Made by a program: the position numbers and the translations under genes. Shown here piece by piece: positions 1 to 10,372 of a stretch of 64,000 bases of DNA. The stretch's first letter is position 1, and the number at the start of each line of letters is the position of its first letter. The stretch covers positions 402,107,154 to 402,171,153 of the forward strand of contig JARDYH010000001.1 of assembly GCA_029215795.1 (NCBI GenBank), written 5' to 3'. The stretch is from Anniella stebbinsi (taxonomy: Eukaryota > Chordata > Lepidosauria > Squamata > Anniellidae). The notes below the pieces were generated by a model. It ran no database searches and was not told the origin of the DNA. It saw only the letters and a list, made by a program, of their open reading frames with translations.

Positions 1-90
1 GTCTGGCAGGACACAGCTTACCGGATCATTAGAGAATCACCATTTCTTTTGTCCTTGGGTTATTCATTCACTCCTAATAGCACCCTACGT

Positions 91-175
91 TAGGCTGACC
101 AGATCAAATCCAGGTCAGGGTTCCTAACTTCAGCAGTTGTAGAGAAAAGGGAATTTCTGCCAGTGTCATTTGTAT
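91..175. repeat. Left half of a short palindromic MITE (TAGGSTGACCA type), interrupted
   Basis: This segment begins TAGGCTGACCAGATC and runs through a block found again at 44808-45116 and 58577-58896 (AGTTGTAGAGAAAAGGGAAT, then CAGTGTCATTTGTAT). The other half resumes at 3765, so a single older non-autonomous element was split by the foldback hAT element. The end is degenerate and I see no clear target duplication for this older element. The superfamily is not determined. Confidence 0.7.
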
Positions 176-3100
176 TAGGGGTGTGCATCGGATCGGATCC
201 GATCCACGATCCGAATCCGATCCGACCCAAAATCGGGAAAATCCGATCCGATCCGATCCGATCCGACCAACCTCCGATCCGATCCGATCCGATCCGATGA
301 GGTCCGATCCGGATCGGACGCCATTTTGAATGCTTTTTCCCATAGCCAAGTATTGTTTTACAAAAACGCCTATAACTTTTTCATTTTTAAAGATAGAAGG
401 ATGAAACTTGGGGACATTGTAGACTGGTTAGGGATAGTTATCTGTGAGAAATTTCAGAAAGATTGGTGCATGCGTTTTGTGGCAATTAATTTTTTAATAA
501 ATACCCAGGAATGCTTATAACTTTGTCATTTTTAAAGTTACAAACATGAAACTTTGCCACATTGTAGGAGGTACCTTGGGACCTATGTGTGTGAAATTTC
601 AGAAACATAGGTGCTTGCCTTGTGTGGCAATTAATTTTAGAAAAATGGGTAGTAGTGGGGTAAATACAGTTACGCCTCCCATTTTTTTATTTTTTAAGAT
701 ACAAACAGGAAACTTGGGCACATTACAGATACCACTTGCCTTGATATGTGAGTGAAATTTCAGAAACATTGGAGCTTGCCTTGTGTGGCAATTAAGTTTT
801 GAAACAATGAGGAAAGAAACACCTATAACTTTGTCATTTTTAAAGTTACACACATGAAACTTTGCCACATTGTAGGTGGTACCTTGGGACCTATGTGTGT
901 ACAATTTCAGAAACATAGGTGCTTGCCTTGTGTGGCAATTAATTTTAGAAAAATGGGTAGTAGTGGGGTAAATACAGTTACGCCTCCCATTTTTTTAGTT
1001 TTGAAGATACAAACAGGAAACTTGGGCACATTACAGGGAACACTTCACTTGATAGGTGTGTAAAATTTCAGAAACATTGGTGCTTGCCTGGTGTGGCAAT
1101 TAATTTTTGAAACAATGAGGGATTCATTGGACAGCACTTGCCCATAAGGATTCATTGGACAGTACTTTCCCATAGGGAATCATTGCATTGCACTTTCCCA
1201 TAGGGAATCATTGCATTGCACTTTCCCACTGAGAAATACAGTTATGCCTCCCACATTTTTATTTTTGAAGATACAAACAGGAAACTTGGGCACATTGTAG
1301 ACTGGTTAGGGATAGTTATCTGTGAGAAATTTCAGAAAGATTGGTGCATGCGTTTTGTGGCAATTAATTTTTTAATAAATACCCAGGAATGCCTATAACT
1401 TTGTCATTTTTAAAGTTACACACATGAAACTTTGCCACATTGTAGGAGGTACCTTGGGACCTATGTGTGCTAAATTTCAAAAACGTAGGTGCTTGCCTTG
1501 TATGGCAATTAATTTTAGAAAAATGGGTAGTAGTGGGGTAAATACAGTTACGCCTCCCATTTTTTTATTTTTTAAGATACAAACAGGAAACATGGGCACA
1601 TTACAGGGAACACTTCACTTGATAGGTGTGTAAAATTTCCGAAAGCTGGGTCCAGGCATGTGGTGGCAATTAATTTTTGAAACAATGAGGAAAGAAACGC
1701 CTATAACTTTTTTATTTTAAAAGTTAGAAGTCTGAACATTGCTCACTTTGTAGATGGGTTAGGGGTAGATATGTGTCAGAAATTTCAGAATGATAGGTCC
1801 AGGCATTTGATGGCTATGGAATTTTTAGATTAAATGTTTCAAAAAATGTTCCACAGAGGCCAGGTCTTCCTTTCCTCCCCCTCCCGCTTCCCGCGAAGAA
1901 AAGGAAACACTGTCTCGTCTCGATCCCTTTGATCCTTGCTAGTATCCATTACAGGGCTCGTGTCTGCTTTCCTACTTTCACTTTTTTACTCAAGCAGACA
2001 CGAGCCCTGTAATGGATACTAGCAAGGATCAAAGGGATCGAGACGAGACAGTGTTTCCTTTTCTTCGCGGGAAGCGGGAGGGGAAGACCTGGCCTCTGTA
2101 GAAATTTTTTTGAAACATGTAATTTAAAAATTCCATAGCCATCAAATGCCTGGACCTATCATTCTGAAATTTCTGACACATATCTACCCCTAACCCATCT
2201 ACAAAGTGAGCAATGTTCAGACTTCTAACTTTTAAAATAAAAAAGTTATAGGCGTTTCTTTCCTCATTGTTTCAAAAATTAATTGCCACCACATGCCTGG
2301 ACCCAGCTGTCTGAAATTTTACACACCTATCAAGTGAAGTGTTCCCTGTAATGTGCCCATGTTTCCTGTTTGTATCTTAAAAAATAAAAAAATGGGAGGC
2401 GTAACTGTATTTACCCCACTACTACCCATTTTTCTAAAATTAATTGCCATATAAGGCAAGCACCTACGTTTTTGAAATTTAGCACACATAGGTCCCAAGG
2501 TACCTCCTACAATGTGGCAAAGTTTCATGTGTGTAACTTTAAAAATGACAAAGTTATAGGCATTCCTGGGTATTTATTAAAAAATTAATTGCCACAAAAC
2601 GCATGCACCAATCTTTCTGAAATTTCTCACAGATAACTATCCCTAACCAGTCTACAATGTGCCCAAGTTTCCTGTTTGTATCTTCAAAAATAAAAATGTG
2701 GGAGGCATAACTGTATTTCTCAGTGGGAAAGTGCAATGCAATGATTCCCTATGGGAAAGTGCAATGCAATGATTCCCTATGGGAAAGTACTGTCCAATGA
2801 ATCCTTATGGGCAAGTGCTGTCCAATGAATCCCTCATTGTTTCAAAAATTAATTGCCACACCAGGCAAGCACCAATGTTTCTGAAATTTTACACACCTAT
2901 CAAGTGAAGTGTTCCCTGTAATGTGCCCAAGTTTCCTGTTTGTATCTTCAAAACTAAAAAAATGGGAGGCGTAACTGTATTTACCCCACTACTACCCATT
3001 TTTCTAAAATTAATTGCCACACAAGGCAAGCACCTATGTTTCTGAAATTTTACACACATGGGTCCCAAGGTACCACCTACAATGTGGCAAAGTTTCATGT

Positions 3101-3764
3101 GTGTAACTTTAAAAATGACAAAGTTATAGGTGTTTCTTTCCTCATTGTTTCAAAACTTAATTGCCACACAAGGCAAGCTCCAATGTTTCTGAAATTTCAC
3201 TCACATATCAAGGCAAGTGGTATCTGTAATGTGCCCAAGTTTCCTGTTTGTATCTTAAAAAATAAAAAAATGGGAGGCGTAACTGTATTTACCCCACTAC
3301 TACCCATTTTTCTAAAATTAATTGCCACACAAGGCAAGCACCTATGTTTCTGAAATTTCACACACATAGGTCCCAAGGTACCTCCTACAATGTGGCAAAG
3401 TTTCATGTTTGTAACTTTAAAAATGACAAAGTTATAAGCATTCCTGGGTATTTATTAAAAAATTAATTGCCACAAAACGCATGCACCAATCTTTCTGAAA
3501 TTTCTCACAGATAACTATCCCTAACCAGTCTACAATGTCCCCAAGTTTCATCCTTCTATCTTTAAAAATGAAAAAGTTATAGGCGTTTTTGTAAAACAAT
3601 ACTTGGCTATGGGAAAAAGCATTCAAAATGGCGTCCGATCCGGATCGGACATCTGGTCCGATCCGATCCGACCAGCCTCCGATCCGATCCGATCCGATCC
3701 GACCCCCCAGGTCCGATTCCGATCCGCTATCCGATCCGATCCGGGGGGTCAGTGCACATCCCTA
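176..3764. mobile_element. Foldback hAT-like non-autonomous transposon, 3.59 kb
   Basis: The element starts TAGGGGTGTGCATCGG and ends CAGTGCACATCCCTA. It is flanked on both sides by the perfect 8-bp duplication ATTTGTAT (168-175 and 3765-3772), which fits the hAT target rule nTnnnnAn. The terminal 120-150 bp on each side are arrays of CCGATCC-like heptamers, the kind of subterminal repeat that hAT transposases bind (family knowledge). The interior is a giant inverted repeat: 176-1969 mirrors 1992-3764 around a loop of about 22 nt. Each arm holds several diverged copies of a roughly 300-bp unit recognisable by CCTTGGGACCTATGTGTG. Small reading frames repeat symmetrically on both strands but look like repeat translation, not genes. 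There is no transposase inside, so it must be moved in trans; the gene at 6759-9293 is the obvious local candidate. Confidence 0.85.
1850..2101. repeat. Central hairpin of the foldback element
   Basis: The apex of the giant palindrome. The sequence around CGTGTCTGCTT (ending 1969) is followed by a loop of about 22 nt and then by its complement AAGCAGACACG (from 1992). Pairing continues outwards through blocks such as GGATACTAGCAAGGATC and the GC-rich CTTCGCGGGAAGCGGG. A few single-base differences occur between the arms. The apex is not homologous to the termini. Confidence 0.8.
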
Positions 3765-3857
3765 ATTTGTATGGAATTAGTTCCTGCTGAGATTCCCTCT
3801 TCATCACAACAGTTAAAGGTGCAGGGGCCCTGCCTTCTTTTCTATATGGCCACTCTG
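3765..3857. repeat. Right half of the interrupted palindromic MITE
   Basis: Continues directly from 175 once one copy of the 8-bp duplication is removed. It matches the right half of the copies at 44808-45116 and 58577-58896 (TTCCCTCTTCATCACAAC, then GTTAAAGGTGCAGG) and ends in a worn terminus near TATGGCCACTCT. Confidence 0.7.
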
Positions 3858-4059
3858 CCTGCACTCTTACCTGAGTCGTAGGGGCGACGTGAATCGAGGG
3901 GCCACCTCCATGCGGCCGTGGCTGGGGCAGATGGGCAGTCTGCTTGCTTACTCGGAAGTAAGATCTCACACTGCCCCACTTCTGGACACTCTCAGGTGTC
4001 CCTGCGTTGACTGCACAGTGCACACACTTACCTTATTCGTGCGGCGGCTGTGGATCGGA
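3858..4059. other. Unassigned sequence before the minisatellites
   Basis: No gene or known repeat recognised. TAGGGGCG at 3879 loosely resembles the start of the local hAT termini, but it is not followed by CCGATCC repeats and the preceding 8 bp do not match those after 11163, so I do not call an element end here. Confidence 0.4.
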
Positions 4060-4740
4060 GGACTCCAGTGGCACATAGGCTCCTCCAGGCAAAGTCCCAG
4101 TGGCACAGGCTCCTCCAGGCAAAGTCCCAGTGGCATAGGCTACTCCAGGCAAAGTCACATTGGCACAGGGTCCTCCAGGCAAAGTCACATTGGCACAGGG
4201 TCCTCCAGGCAAAGTCACAGTTTGGCACAGCTCCCTCCAGGCAAAGTCACGTTGGCACAGGGTCCTCCAGGCAAAGTCACATTGGCACAGGGTCCTCCAG
4301 GCAAAGTCACAGTTTGGCACAGCTCCCTCCAGGCAAAGTCACATTGGCACAGGGTCCTCCAGGCAAAGTCACATTGGCACAGGGTCCTCCAGGCAAAGTC
4401 ACAGTTTGGCACAGCTCCCTCCAGGCAAAGTCACGTTGGCACAGGGTCCTCCAGGCAAAGTCACATTGGCACAGGGTCCTCCAGGCAAAGTCACAGTTTG
4501 GCACAGCTCCCTCCAGGCAAAGTCACGTTGGCACAGGGTCCTCCAGGCAAAGTCACAGTTTGGCACAGCTCCCTCCAGGCAAAGTCACATTGGCACAGGG
4601 TCCTCCAGGCAAAGTCCCAGTGGCATAGGCTCCTCCAGGCAAAGTCACGTTGGCACAGGGTCCTCCAGGCAAAGTCCCAGTGGCAGAGGCAAAGTCCCAC
4701 TGGCAGAGGCAAAGTCACAGCTGCATGGGCACCTCCAGGC
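4060..4740. repeat. Minisatellite with 30- and 32-bp units
   Basis: About twenty tandem units share CCTCCAGGCAAAGTC. Two main types occur: a 30-bp unit with CACATTGGCACAGGG and a 32-bp unit with CACAGTTTGGCACAGC. In the middle they alternate as two of the first plus one of the second, a higher-order period of 92 bp. The outer units (CCAGTGGCA...) are more diverged. Long open frames here are products of the repeat. Confidence 0.9.
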
Positions 4741-6178
4741 AGGCAGGCGGGCGGGCAGGCAGAGGCGGGCATGATGCCAGGCGCTTGCGCATTGCACAAG
4801 TAAGCAATAGAACCGTGAGACCAGCCCACGCATTCCGGCTACTTCACAATGGCGGCAACCTAGCAGGTGGGCAGGCGGGCAGGCAGGCAGGCAGGCAGAG
4901 GCAGAGGCAGAGGCGGGCATGATGCCAGGCGCTTGCGCATTGCACAAGTAAGCAATAGAACCGTGAGACCAGCCCACGCATTCCGGCTACTTCACAATGG
5001 CGGCAACCTAGCAGGCGGGCAGGCAGGCAGAGGCAGAGGCAGAGGCGGGCATGATGCCAGGCGCTTGCACATTGCACAAGTAAGCAATAGAACCGTGAGA
5101 CCAGCCCACGCATTCCGGCTACTTCACAATGGCGGCAACCTAGCAGGCGGGCAGGCGGGCAGGCAGGCAGGCAGGCAGAGGCAGAGGCAGAGGCGGGCAT
5201 GATGCCAGGCGCTTGCGCATTGCACAAGTAAGCAATAGAACCGTGAGACCAGCCCACGCATTCCGGCTACTTCACAATGGCGGCAACCTAGCAGGCGGGC
5301 AGGCGGGCAGGCAGGCAGGCAGGCAGAGGCAGAGGCAGAGGCGGGCATGATGCCAGGCGCTTGCACATTGCACAAGTAAGCAATAGAACCGTGAGACCAG
5401 CCCACGCATTCCGGCTACTTCACAATGGCGGCAACCTAGCAGGCGGGCAGGCGGGCAGGCAGGCAGGCAGGCAGAGGCAGAGGCAGAGGCGGGCATGATG
5501 CCAGGCGCTTGCGCATTGCACAAGTAAGCAATAGAACCGTGAGACCAGCCCACGCATTCCGGCTACTTCACAATGGCGGCAACCTAGCAGGCGGGCAGGC
5601 GGGCAGGCAGGCAGGCAGGCAGAGGCAGAGGCAGAGGCGGGCATGATGCCAGGCGCTTGCGCATTGCACAAGTAAGCAATAGAACCGTGAGACCAGCCCA
5701 CGCATTCCGGCTACTTCACAATGGCGGCAACCTAGCAGGCGGGCAGGCAGGCAGGCAGAGGCAGAGGCAGAGGCGGGCATGATGCCAGGCGCTTGCACAT
5801 TGCACAAGTAAGCAATAGAACCGTGAGACCAGCCCACGCATTCCGGCTACTTCACAATGGCGGCAACCTAGCAGGCGGGCAGGCGGGCAGGCAGGCAGGC
5901 AGGCAGAGGCAGAGGCAGAGGCGGGCATGATGCCAGGCGCTTGCACATTGCACAAGTAAGCAATAGAACCGTGAGACCAGCCCACGCATTCCGGCTACTT
6001 CACAATGGCGGCAACCTAGCAGGCGGGCAGGCAGGCAGGCAGAGGCAGAGGCAGAGGCGGGCATGATGCCAGGCGCTTGCGCATTGCACAAGTAAGCAAT
6101 AGAACCGTGAGACCAGCCCACGCATTCCGGCTACTTCACAATGGCGGCAACCTAGCAGGCGGGCAGGCGGGCAGGCAG
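4735..6178. repeat. 148-bp minisatellite, ten units
   Basis: Ten tandem copies, each with a variable GGCA/GGCAGA purine-rich stretch, then GGGCATGATGCCAGGCGC, TTGCRCATTGCACAAGTAAG, CCGTGAGACCAGCCCACGC and CACAATGGCGGCAACC. Spacing is 148 bp for most copies; shorter ones (131 and 136 bp) come from contraction of the GGCA stretch. Each unit carries ATGGCGGC, a good match to the YY1 site core. Copies are nearly identical, so expansion or homogenisation is recent. The array lies between the transposase 3' side and unassigned DNA, and may be part of the same element. Confidence 0.9.
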
Positions 6179-6758
6179 TTTTTTAAATCATATAGCCAAA
6201 ATAAACACAACACACAGTGACAGCCCTGCAAGGCTGCCACATAAGTCCAAAAGACACAGTCAGAAACAGTGTGGGATGCTGCTTGTCATCCACTCAATGT
6301 AGGAGCCTGGAAGAGGAATCCTATCGCGTCCTTCGTTCATAGTCAGAGAGGTGCATGCGTTCCTTGGCGATAAAATTAAGCCTTCTTCTTATCCAAAGTT
6401 CTCATGAGCCTCTGACGTGGTCTTACAAGAAGAAACGCCCATGGAAGTGTGGGACCTTACAGAAGGCCTGGAGGGAGCCATCGGAGTCCAATTTCAGAGG
6501 CACACGTGCAAGCACATTGGTTCAAGTCAAACAACATAGAATGTGTGAGATGCTTGTGCATCCCCTCAATGTAAGAGGCTAGGAGAAGAAACTAGATCCC
6601 TTCGGGATCCATCGTTCAGAGTTGAGTTACTGAGCTGTAAACAACACAGCCAGTAAATTAAAGTAAAGAAAATTAATTAACCGAAAATAAGAATTAAAAA
6701 ATCAAGGGCCTGCCGGTGCCTGCCCAAAGGTGTGGGATGGATGGGGGGTGCCTGCCAA
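6179..6758 (-). other. 3' flank of the transposase gene
   Basis: No reading frame recognised. Two diverged copies of a block of about 100 bp (around 6265-6360 and 6535-6630, sharing CTCAATGTARGAGSCTRGRA and ATCGTTCAGAG-like ends) form a short imperfect direct repeat. I could not find a clear minus-strand polyadenylation signal. Confidence 0.4.
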
Positions 6759-9293
6759 TTACTCCCCCGCGGGCATGAGGGTGGGGTATCCCAGCAGGGG
6801 CAGATTGACCTTGAGGAAGACCAGCTGCTCCACAATCTCAGCGTCCAAGCGAGAGCGGTGGGGTGTGACCACGTCGCCCGCCATGGAAAACACCCGCTCG
6901 CTTGGAACGCTGGACGGTGGGCAGCTGATTCTGTCCATGGCCACCCGCGCCAGATCAGGCCACATCTGGCGCCGAGATGACCAGTAGGCCAGGGGTTCGA
7001 TGGAGCCGTCCTCCATCTGCTCCGCCAGGTAACGCTGCACTGCTGCTGCAGCGTCATCCTGGCGGCGGCTGGGTTGAGTGCCTCTATGCCCAACCGCAGC
7101 CTGCAAAGCCTTGTCCCAAAACCCCTGGCCTGTCCCCCTGCTGGGTGTGGTGGTGCTGGTGCCGCCGCTGCTGGTGGTGCTCAGCGGACTTAGCGCCTGG
7201 GCTTCGGTGGGCTCCTCCTCTGCCTGCCCAATCCTGGCATCCCGGGCCGCCCGAACGTCCGTCACCAGCATTTCCACCCAACCTGCCCGGGAAGTCTGCC
7301 CACATAACCCATCCTTGATGCGCGGGTCGCACATGGTGGCCAACATGTACTGCCTCTCGTTGTAGAGAGGCTGGACCCGGCGGGATAGGCTTTCCCTCAG
7401 CCTCGTCACCACTTCCCGCACCTCTGGCAGGAAGCGCCTGCCGGTGACGGCATCCCCGGCCTCCAGAAACTCACCCATCTGATTCTGGAGATGCCTGGCC
7501 ACGGGGATCACCTGGCTGAGAAGGGCAGTGCTGCTGCTCAGGGTCTCGGTGGCCTCAAGGAATGGCTTGAGGGCCACCAGAAGCTGGGACATGGCCTCCC
7601 ACTGCTGCCTGGACAGTGGGGCCTGGATGCCAATGTCCCCGACCCTGAACATCTCGTGGACAACACGCTGTTGCTCCACCATACGCTCGAGCATGTGGTA
7701 GGTGGAGTTCCAACGTGTTGCCACGTCCTGCACTAGCCGGTGCTGCGGAAGTCCCAGCTCCTGCTGCTTCTCCCGCAGCAACCGACTGCCCTTCACGCTG
7801 TGGTGGAAATGCCCAGCCACCTTCCTGCAGCTCTCTAGGAGATTACGGATTTGGGGAGGGAGAGGGGCCTTGCTGCCTCCAAGGCCATCCCTGACGACCA
7901 GGTTGAAGACGTGCGCGATGCAGCGGATGCCCTCAAATCCGCCATCGCGCACCGCCTTCAGCATATTGGCTCCCCCGTCCGTGACCATGTAACTGCGGGT
8001 GTGCTGGTGCCCGCCCAGCCACCCTGCCACCATGCGGTTCATGGCCTCCGTAATCTCCTCCGCCGTGTGGGACTGGTCCATGACTGCGGTATGAAGGAGG
8101 GCCCAGCGGCAGCCCTCCTTCCCAGTCCCAGAAGTCCTGGGTGCTTCCTGCCCTGAGGCTCCCCACCAGTGAGCCGTCAGGGACAGGTAAGCGTGCACTC
8201 CTCCTTCGCTGGACCAGATGTCCGAAGTGAAGTGCACCTTCTGTGCCTCTGCCTGGCACAGACGACCCAGAACTAACTCCCTGCATGCCTGGTACAGGGA
8301 GGGCACCACACGCCTGCTCAGGGTGGTGCGACACGGCGGCTTGTAGTATGGAACCACAAGAGCCATCAGCCTCTTGAAGCCTGCGTTCTCGACGAGGCTG
8401 AATGGCTGGTCATCCAACGCCACCATCTCACCGATGCAATTGGTGATCTGGTTGGGCGCTGGAAAACGCCACCTTGTGGCTCCATACTTCCCCCACCCCA
8501 TCTCTTCCATGGTGGCCTGGCGAAGCCTCTTGGGGATGGGAGGTCGAGAGCTGGCAGAAGTTGCAGGAGCCTTCTGCTTGCCCTTGCCGCTAGCACCAGT
8601 CTGCTGCGAGGTGCCCGCCTCGGTCCCAAGCAAAACAGACTGGTGGTGCCTCTGCATGTGGCGGGTGAGGTTCGTGGTGGTGAAGTGGCCTGGCATTTTT
8701 CCCCTGCTCACTGACATCTTGCAGTGGCGACAGACAGCAAAGCGGGAATCCACTGCCACCTCAAAGTGGTCCCACACCTTGCTTGCCTGTCGCTTCTGGG
8801 GTGACACAGACGGCCTGCCGGCGCCTTCGCTCTGTGGTGTCACCTCAGGAGCAAGGGAATGAGTGGAAGAGAGGACGGATTGTGGAGAGTAAGTCTCTGG
8901 TGCTGCCTGCTCTTCCTCTTGCCCCACATCAGAGTCCTCCTTCTCACTCTGAACCTCGCTGACTTCCACAAGATCTGGGAAAAGATCAGTCAGCGGGTTC
9001 ACAGGCTCACCCACCAAAGAAGGAGCTGGATAATATAGTGCTCCTTCTTCATGCCCACTGCTGCTCCCAGCACCTGCCTCATGTTGCTGAAAGAGTGCCC
9101 TGCAGGCACTACTTTGAGTTGCCTCTGCCTGCTTCTGCTGCCCCAGTGGAGAACGCCTCAGTTTAACTGGGGGTGTGGAAGTAGGCTGCCTGCTGCTGGT
9201 CCCAGCAGCAGCAGCAGCAGCAGCGCCATGCCCAGAGCGGCCTCTCCCAAATGCTGCCTTGGGAGCACCCCCCCTTTGAGTGCCACGCTTCAT
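6759..9293 (-). CDS. hAT (Ac/ZBED-type) transposase, apparently intact
   Basis: This 844-residue frame is uninterrupted from ATG (9293-9291) to TAA (6761-6759). The start has A at -3 and is the first methionine of a low-complexity N-terminus (residues 1-165, Ala/Ser/Gln/Glu-rich). A BED zinc finger follows at about 171-217: WDHF, C188-x2-C191, then H212 and H216/217. The RNase H-like core shows the first acidic residue in TSDIWSS (D358), the second in VTDGGANM (D439) followed by CIAH (C458-x2-H461), and TRWNS at 526-530. The C-terminal hAT dimerisation region contains SSVPSERVFS (E799 is the likely third catalytic acid) and ends VFLKVNLPLL. Family function: cut-and-paste transposition through a hairpin intermediate, nuclear, with 8-bp duplications. 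It is longer than many hAT transposases because of the N-terminal tail. The sequence is GC-rich, unlike the AT-rich L1 nearby. A domesticated ZBED gene is possible, but the repeat-rich flanks argue for a transposon gene. Confidence 0.9.
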   Translation of the reverse strand: MKRGTQRGGAPKAAFGRGRSGHGAAAAAAAGTSSRQPTSTPPVKLRRSPLGQQKQAEATQSSACRALFQQHEAGAGSSSGHEEGALYYPAPSLVGEPVNPLTDLFPDLVEVSEVQSEKEDSDVGQEEEQAAPETYSPQSVLSSTHSLAPEVTPQSEGAGRPSVSPQKRQASKVWDHFEVAVDSRFAVCRHCKMSVSRGKMPGHFTTTNLTRHMQRHHQSVLLGTEAGTSQQTGASGKGKQKAPATSASSRPPIPKRLRQATMEEMGWGKYGATRWRFPAPNQITNCIGEMVALDDQPFSLVENAGFKRLMALVVPYYKPPCRTTLSRRVVPSLYQACRELVLGRLCQAEAQKVHFTSDIWSSEGGVHAYLSLTAHWWGASGQEAPRTSGTGKEGCRWALLHTAVMDQSHTAEEITEAMNRMVAGWLGGHQHTRSYMVTDGGANMLKAVRDGGFEGIRCIAHVFNLVVRDGLGGSKAPLPPQIRNLLESCRKVAGHFHHSVKGSRLLREKQQELGLPQHRLVQDVATRWNSTYHMLERMVEQQRVVHEMFRVGDIGIQAPLSRQQWEAMSQLLVALKPFLEATETLSSSTALLSQVIPVARHLQNQMGEFLEAGDAVTGRRFLPEVREVVTRLRESLSRRVQPLYNERQYMLATMCDPRIKDGLCGQTSRAGWVEMLVTDVRAARDARIGQAEEEPTEAQALSPLSTTSSGGTSTTTPSRGTGQGFWDKALQAAVGHRGTQPSRRQDDAAAAVQRYLAEQMEDGSIEPLAYWSSRRQMWPDLARVAMDRISCPPSSVPSERVFSMAGDVVTPHRSRLDAEIVEQLVFLKVNLPLLGYPTLMPAGE

Positions 9294-9401
9294 TTTATTT
9301 TTATTATTATTTATTTTTGTGTAAGTGTGTGCTTTGCTGACTTTTTTTGTGTTTGTAGCAGCAGGCTACACAGCCCAGCAACACACACTCACTCACAAGC
9401 G

Positions 9402-9449
9402 CGCACACACACACACACACACAGAGAAAGAGAGAGAGAGAGAGAGAGG
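9402..9449. repeat. (AC)n followed by (AG)n microsatellite
   Basis: Dinucleotide run of AC, then GAGAGA, within the transposase 5' flank. It generates spurious open frames on both strands. Confidence 0.95.
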
Positions 9450-9757
9450 ATAGAAATATTTTTTTATTATTTTTTTGGGTTTTTTTCAGAAAGCGAAAGT
9501 AGAACAAACAAACACACTCACTGCAAAGACAAACTGAACTCACAGACAAACAAACGTGCTATCTAAGAAAGGAAAGGCAAGAGAGAAAGGAAAGCCAAGA
9601 GAGAGAACAAGAAAAGCTGAAGTAAAAGATCAGAAACTCCTCAAAACCACCTCCAAATACAATCAAATCAATACAGTCTCTCCAACACAGCTCCAAAACA
9701 CTCCCTAATCTCCTCCACGTTCAACCCACAAAGAGCCAGAAGGGCAGGGCTGAGAGA

Positions 9758-9764
9758 ATATATA
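9758..9764 (-). promoter_or_regulatory. Possible TATA box for the transposase gene
   Basis: On the minus strand this reads TATATAT inside CACCAGTATATATTCTC, about 465 bp before the start codon. It is the only TATA-like element I noticed between the ATG and the 147-bp repeats. No transcription data support it. Confidence 0.3.
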
Positions 9765-9931
9765 CTGGTGCCCTCCTCCAGCATTGCGATTGGAGGCTGA
9801 AGAAAGTCTTCACAGGATTGGGTGATTCAGTCATGTATTCTAAAGCACAATTGGTGGATCAAGCTGTCAAACACACACACACAAACACAGCCTCCCCCTC
9901 CCTTTCCTGAAGGTTTAAAATAATAAAGTTT

Positions 9932-10372
9932 AACCTTTGTTTTCCCACTAAAGCATTGCACCAAAGTTTGTTAAATTTCCAGCGTTTGAGCGGGCATAGG
10001 TCCTGTGCCATGTGAGCGAGTTAGAGTTTTGTAGCTCTTAAAACCAACCCATAAATCCCATGTGAAATGCCATGCATAAACCTTTGTTTTCCCACTAAAG
10101 CATTGCACCAAAGTTTGTTAAATTTCCAGCGTTTGAGCGGGCATAGGTCCTGTGCCATGTGAGCGAGTTAGAGGTTTGTAGCTCTTAAAACCAACCCATA
10201 AATCCCATGTGAAATGCCATGCATAAACCTTTGTTTTCCCACTAAAGCATTGCACCAAAGTTTGTTAAATTTCCAGCGTTTGAGCGGGCATAGGTCCTGT
10301 GCCATGTGAGCGAGTTAGAGGTTTGTAGCTCTTAAAACCAACCCATAAATCCCATGTGAAATGCCATGAATA
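9932..10372. repeat. 147-bp tandem repeat, three units
   Basis: Three near-identical copies begin AACCTTTGTTTTCCCACTAA at 9932, 10079 and 10226 (exact 147-bp spacing), each containing GTTTGAGCGGGCATAGG and CCATGTGAGCGAGTTAGAG. A fourth, diverged start (AACGTTCGTTTCCCACTAA) at 10373 leads into the hAT-terminal sequence. It probably belongs to the transposase-bearing element as a subterminal repeat (inference). Confidence 0.9.

Larger units (their letters stand above)
9294..9931 (-). other. 5' flank/untranslated region of the transposase gene
   Basis: Upstream of the minus-strand start lie an A/T-rich leader, a (CA)n/(GA)n tract, and purine-rich sequence. A TATATA box lies about 465 bp upstream of the ATG. 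No other gene is seen. Confidence 0.5.

Noticed and set aside
599..3353. Symmetrical 60-105 codon frames in the foldback element
   Set aside because: Mirror copies in repeated units on both strands, with no domain or start context; more likely non-coding repeat.
3879..3900. TAGGGGCGACGTG as left end of the autonomous hAT element
   Set aside because: No subterminal CCGATCC repeats follow, and the preceding CTGAGTCG does not match ATAGATAT after 11163.
3889..4829. Open frames of 190-304 codons rich in SSRQSH or CDFAWR repeats
   Set aside because: Translations of the 30/32-bp minisatellite, open in several frames on both strands.
4844..6121. Serial Cys/Pro-rich frames of about 90 residues on the minus strand
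   Set aside because: One per 148-bp minisatellite unit; repeat translation without coding evidence.
4060..6178. Possible CRISPR-like array
   Set aside because: Units are contiguous tandem copies with no unique spacers, and the genome is vertebrate.
6759..9293. Host ZBED-type domesticated gene
   Set aside because: Catalytic residues are retained and the frame is flanked by tandem repeats and a matching transposon end; an element gene is the simpler reading, though not proven.
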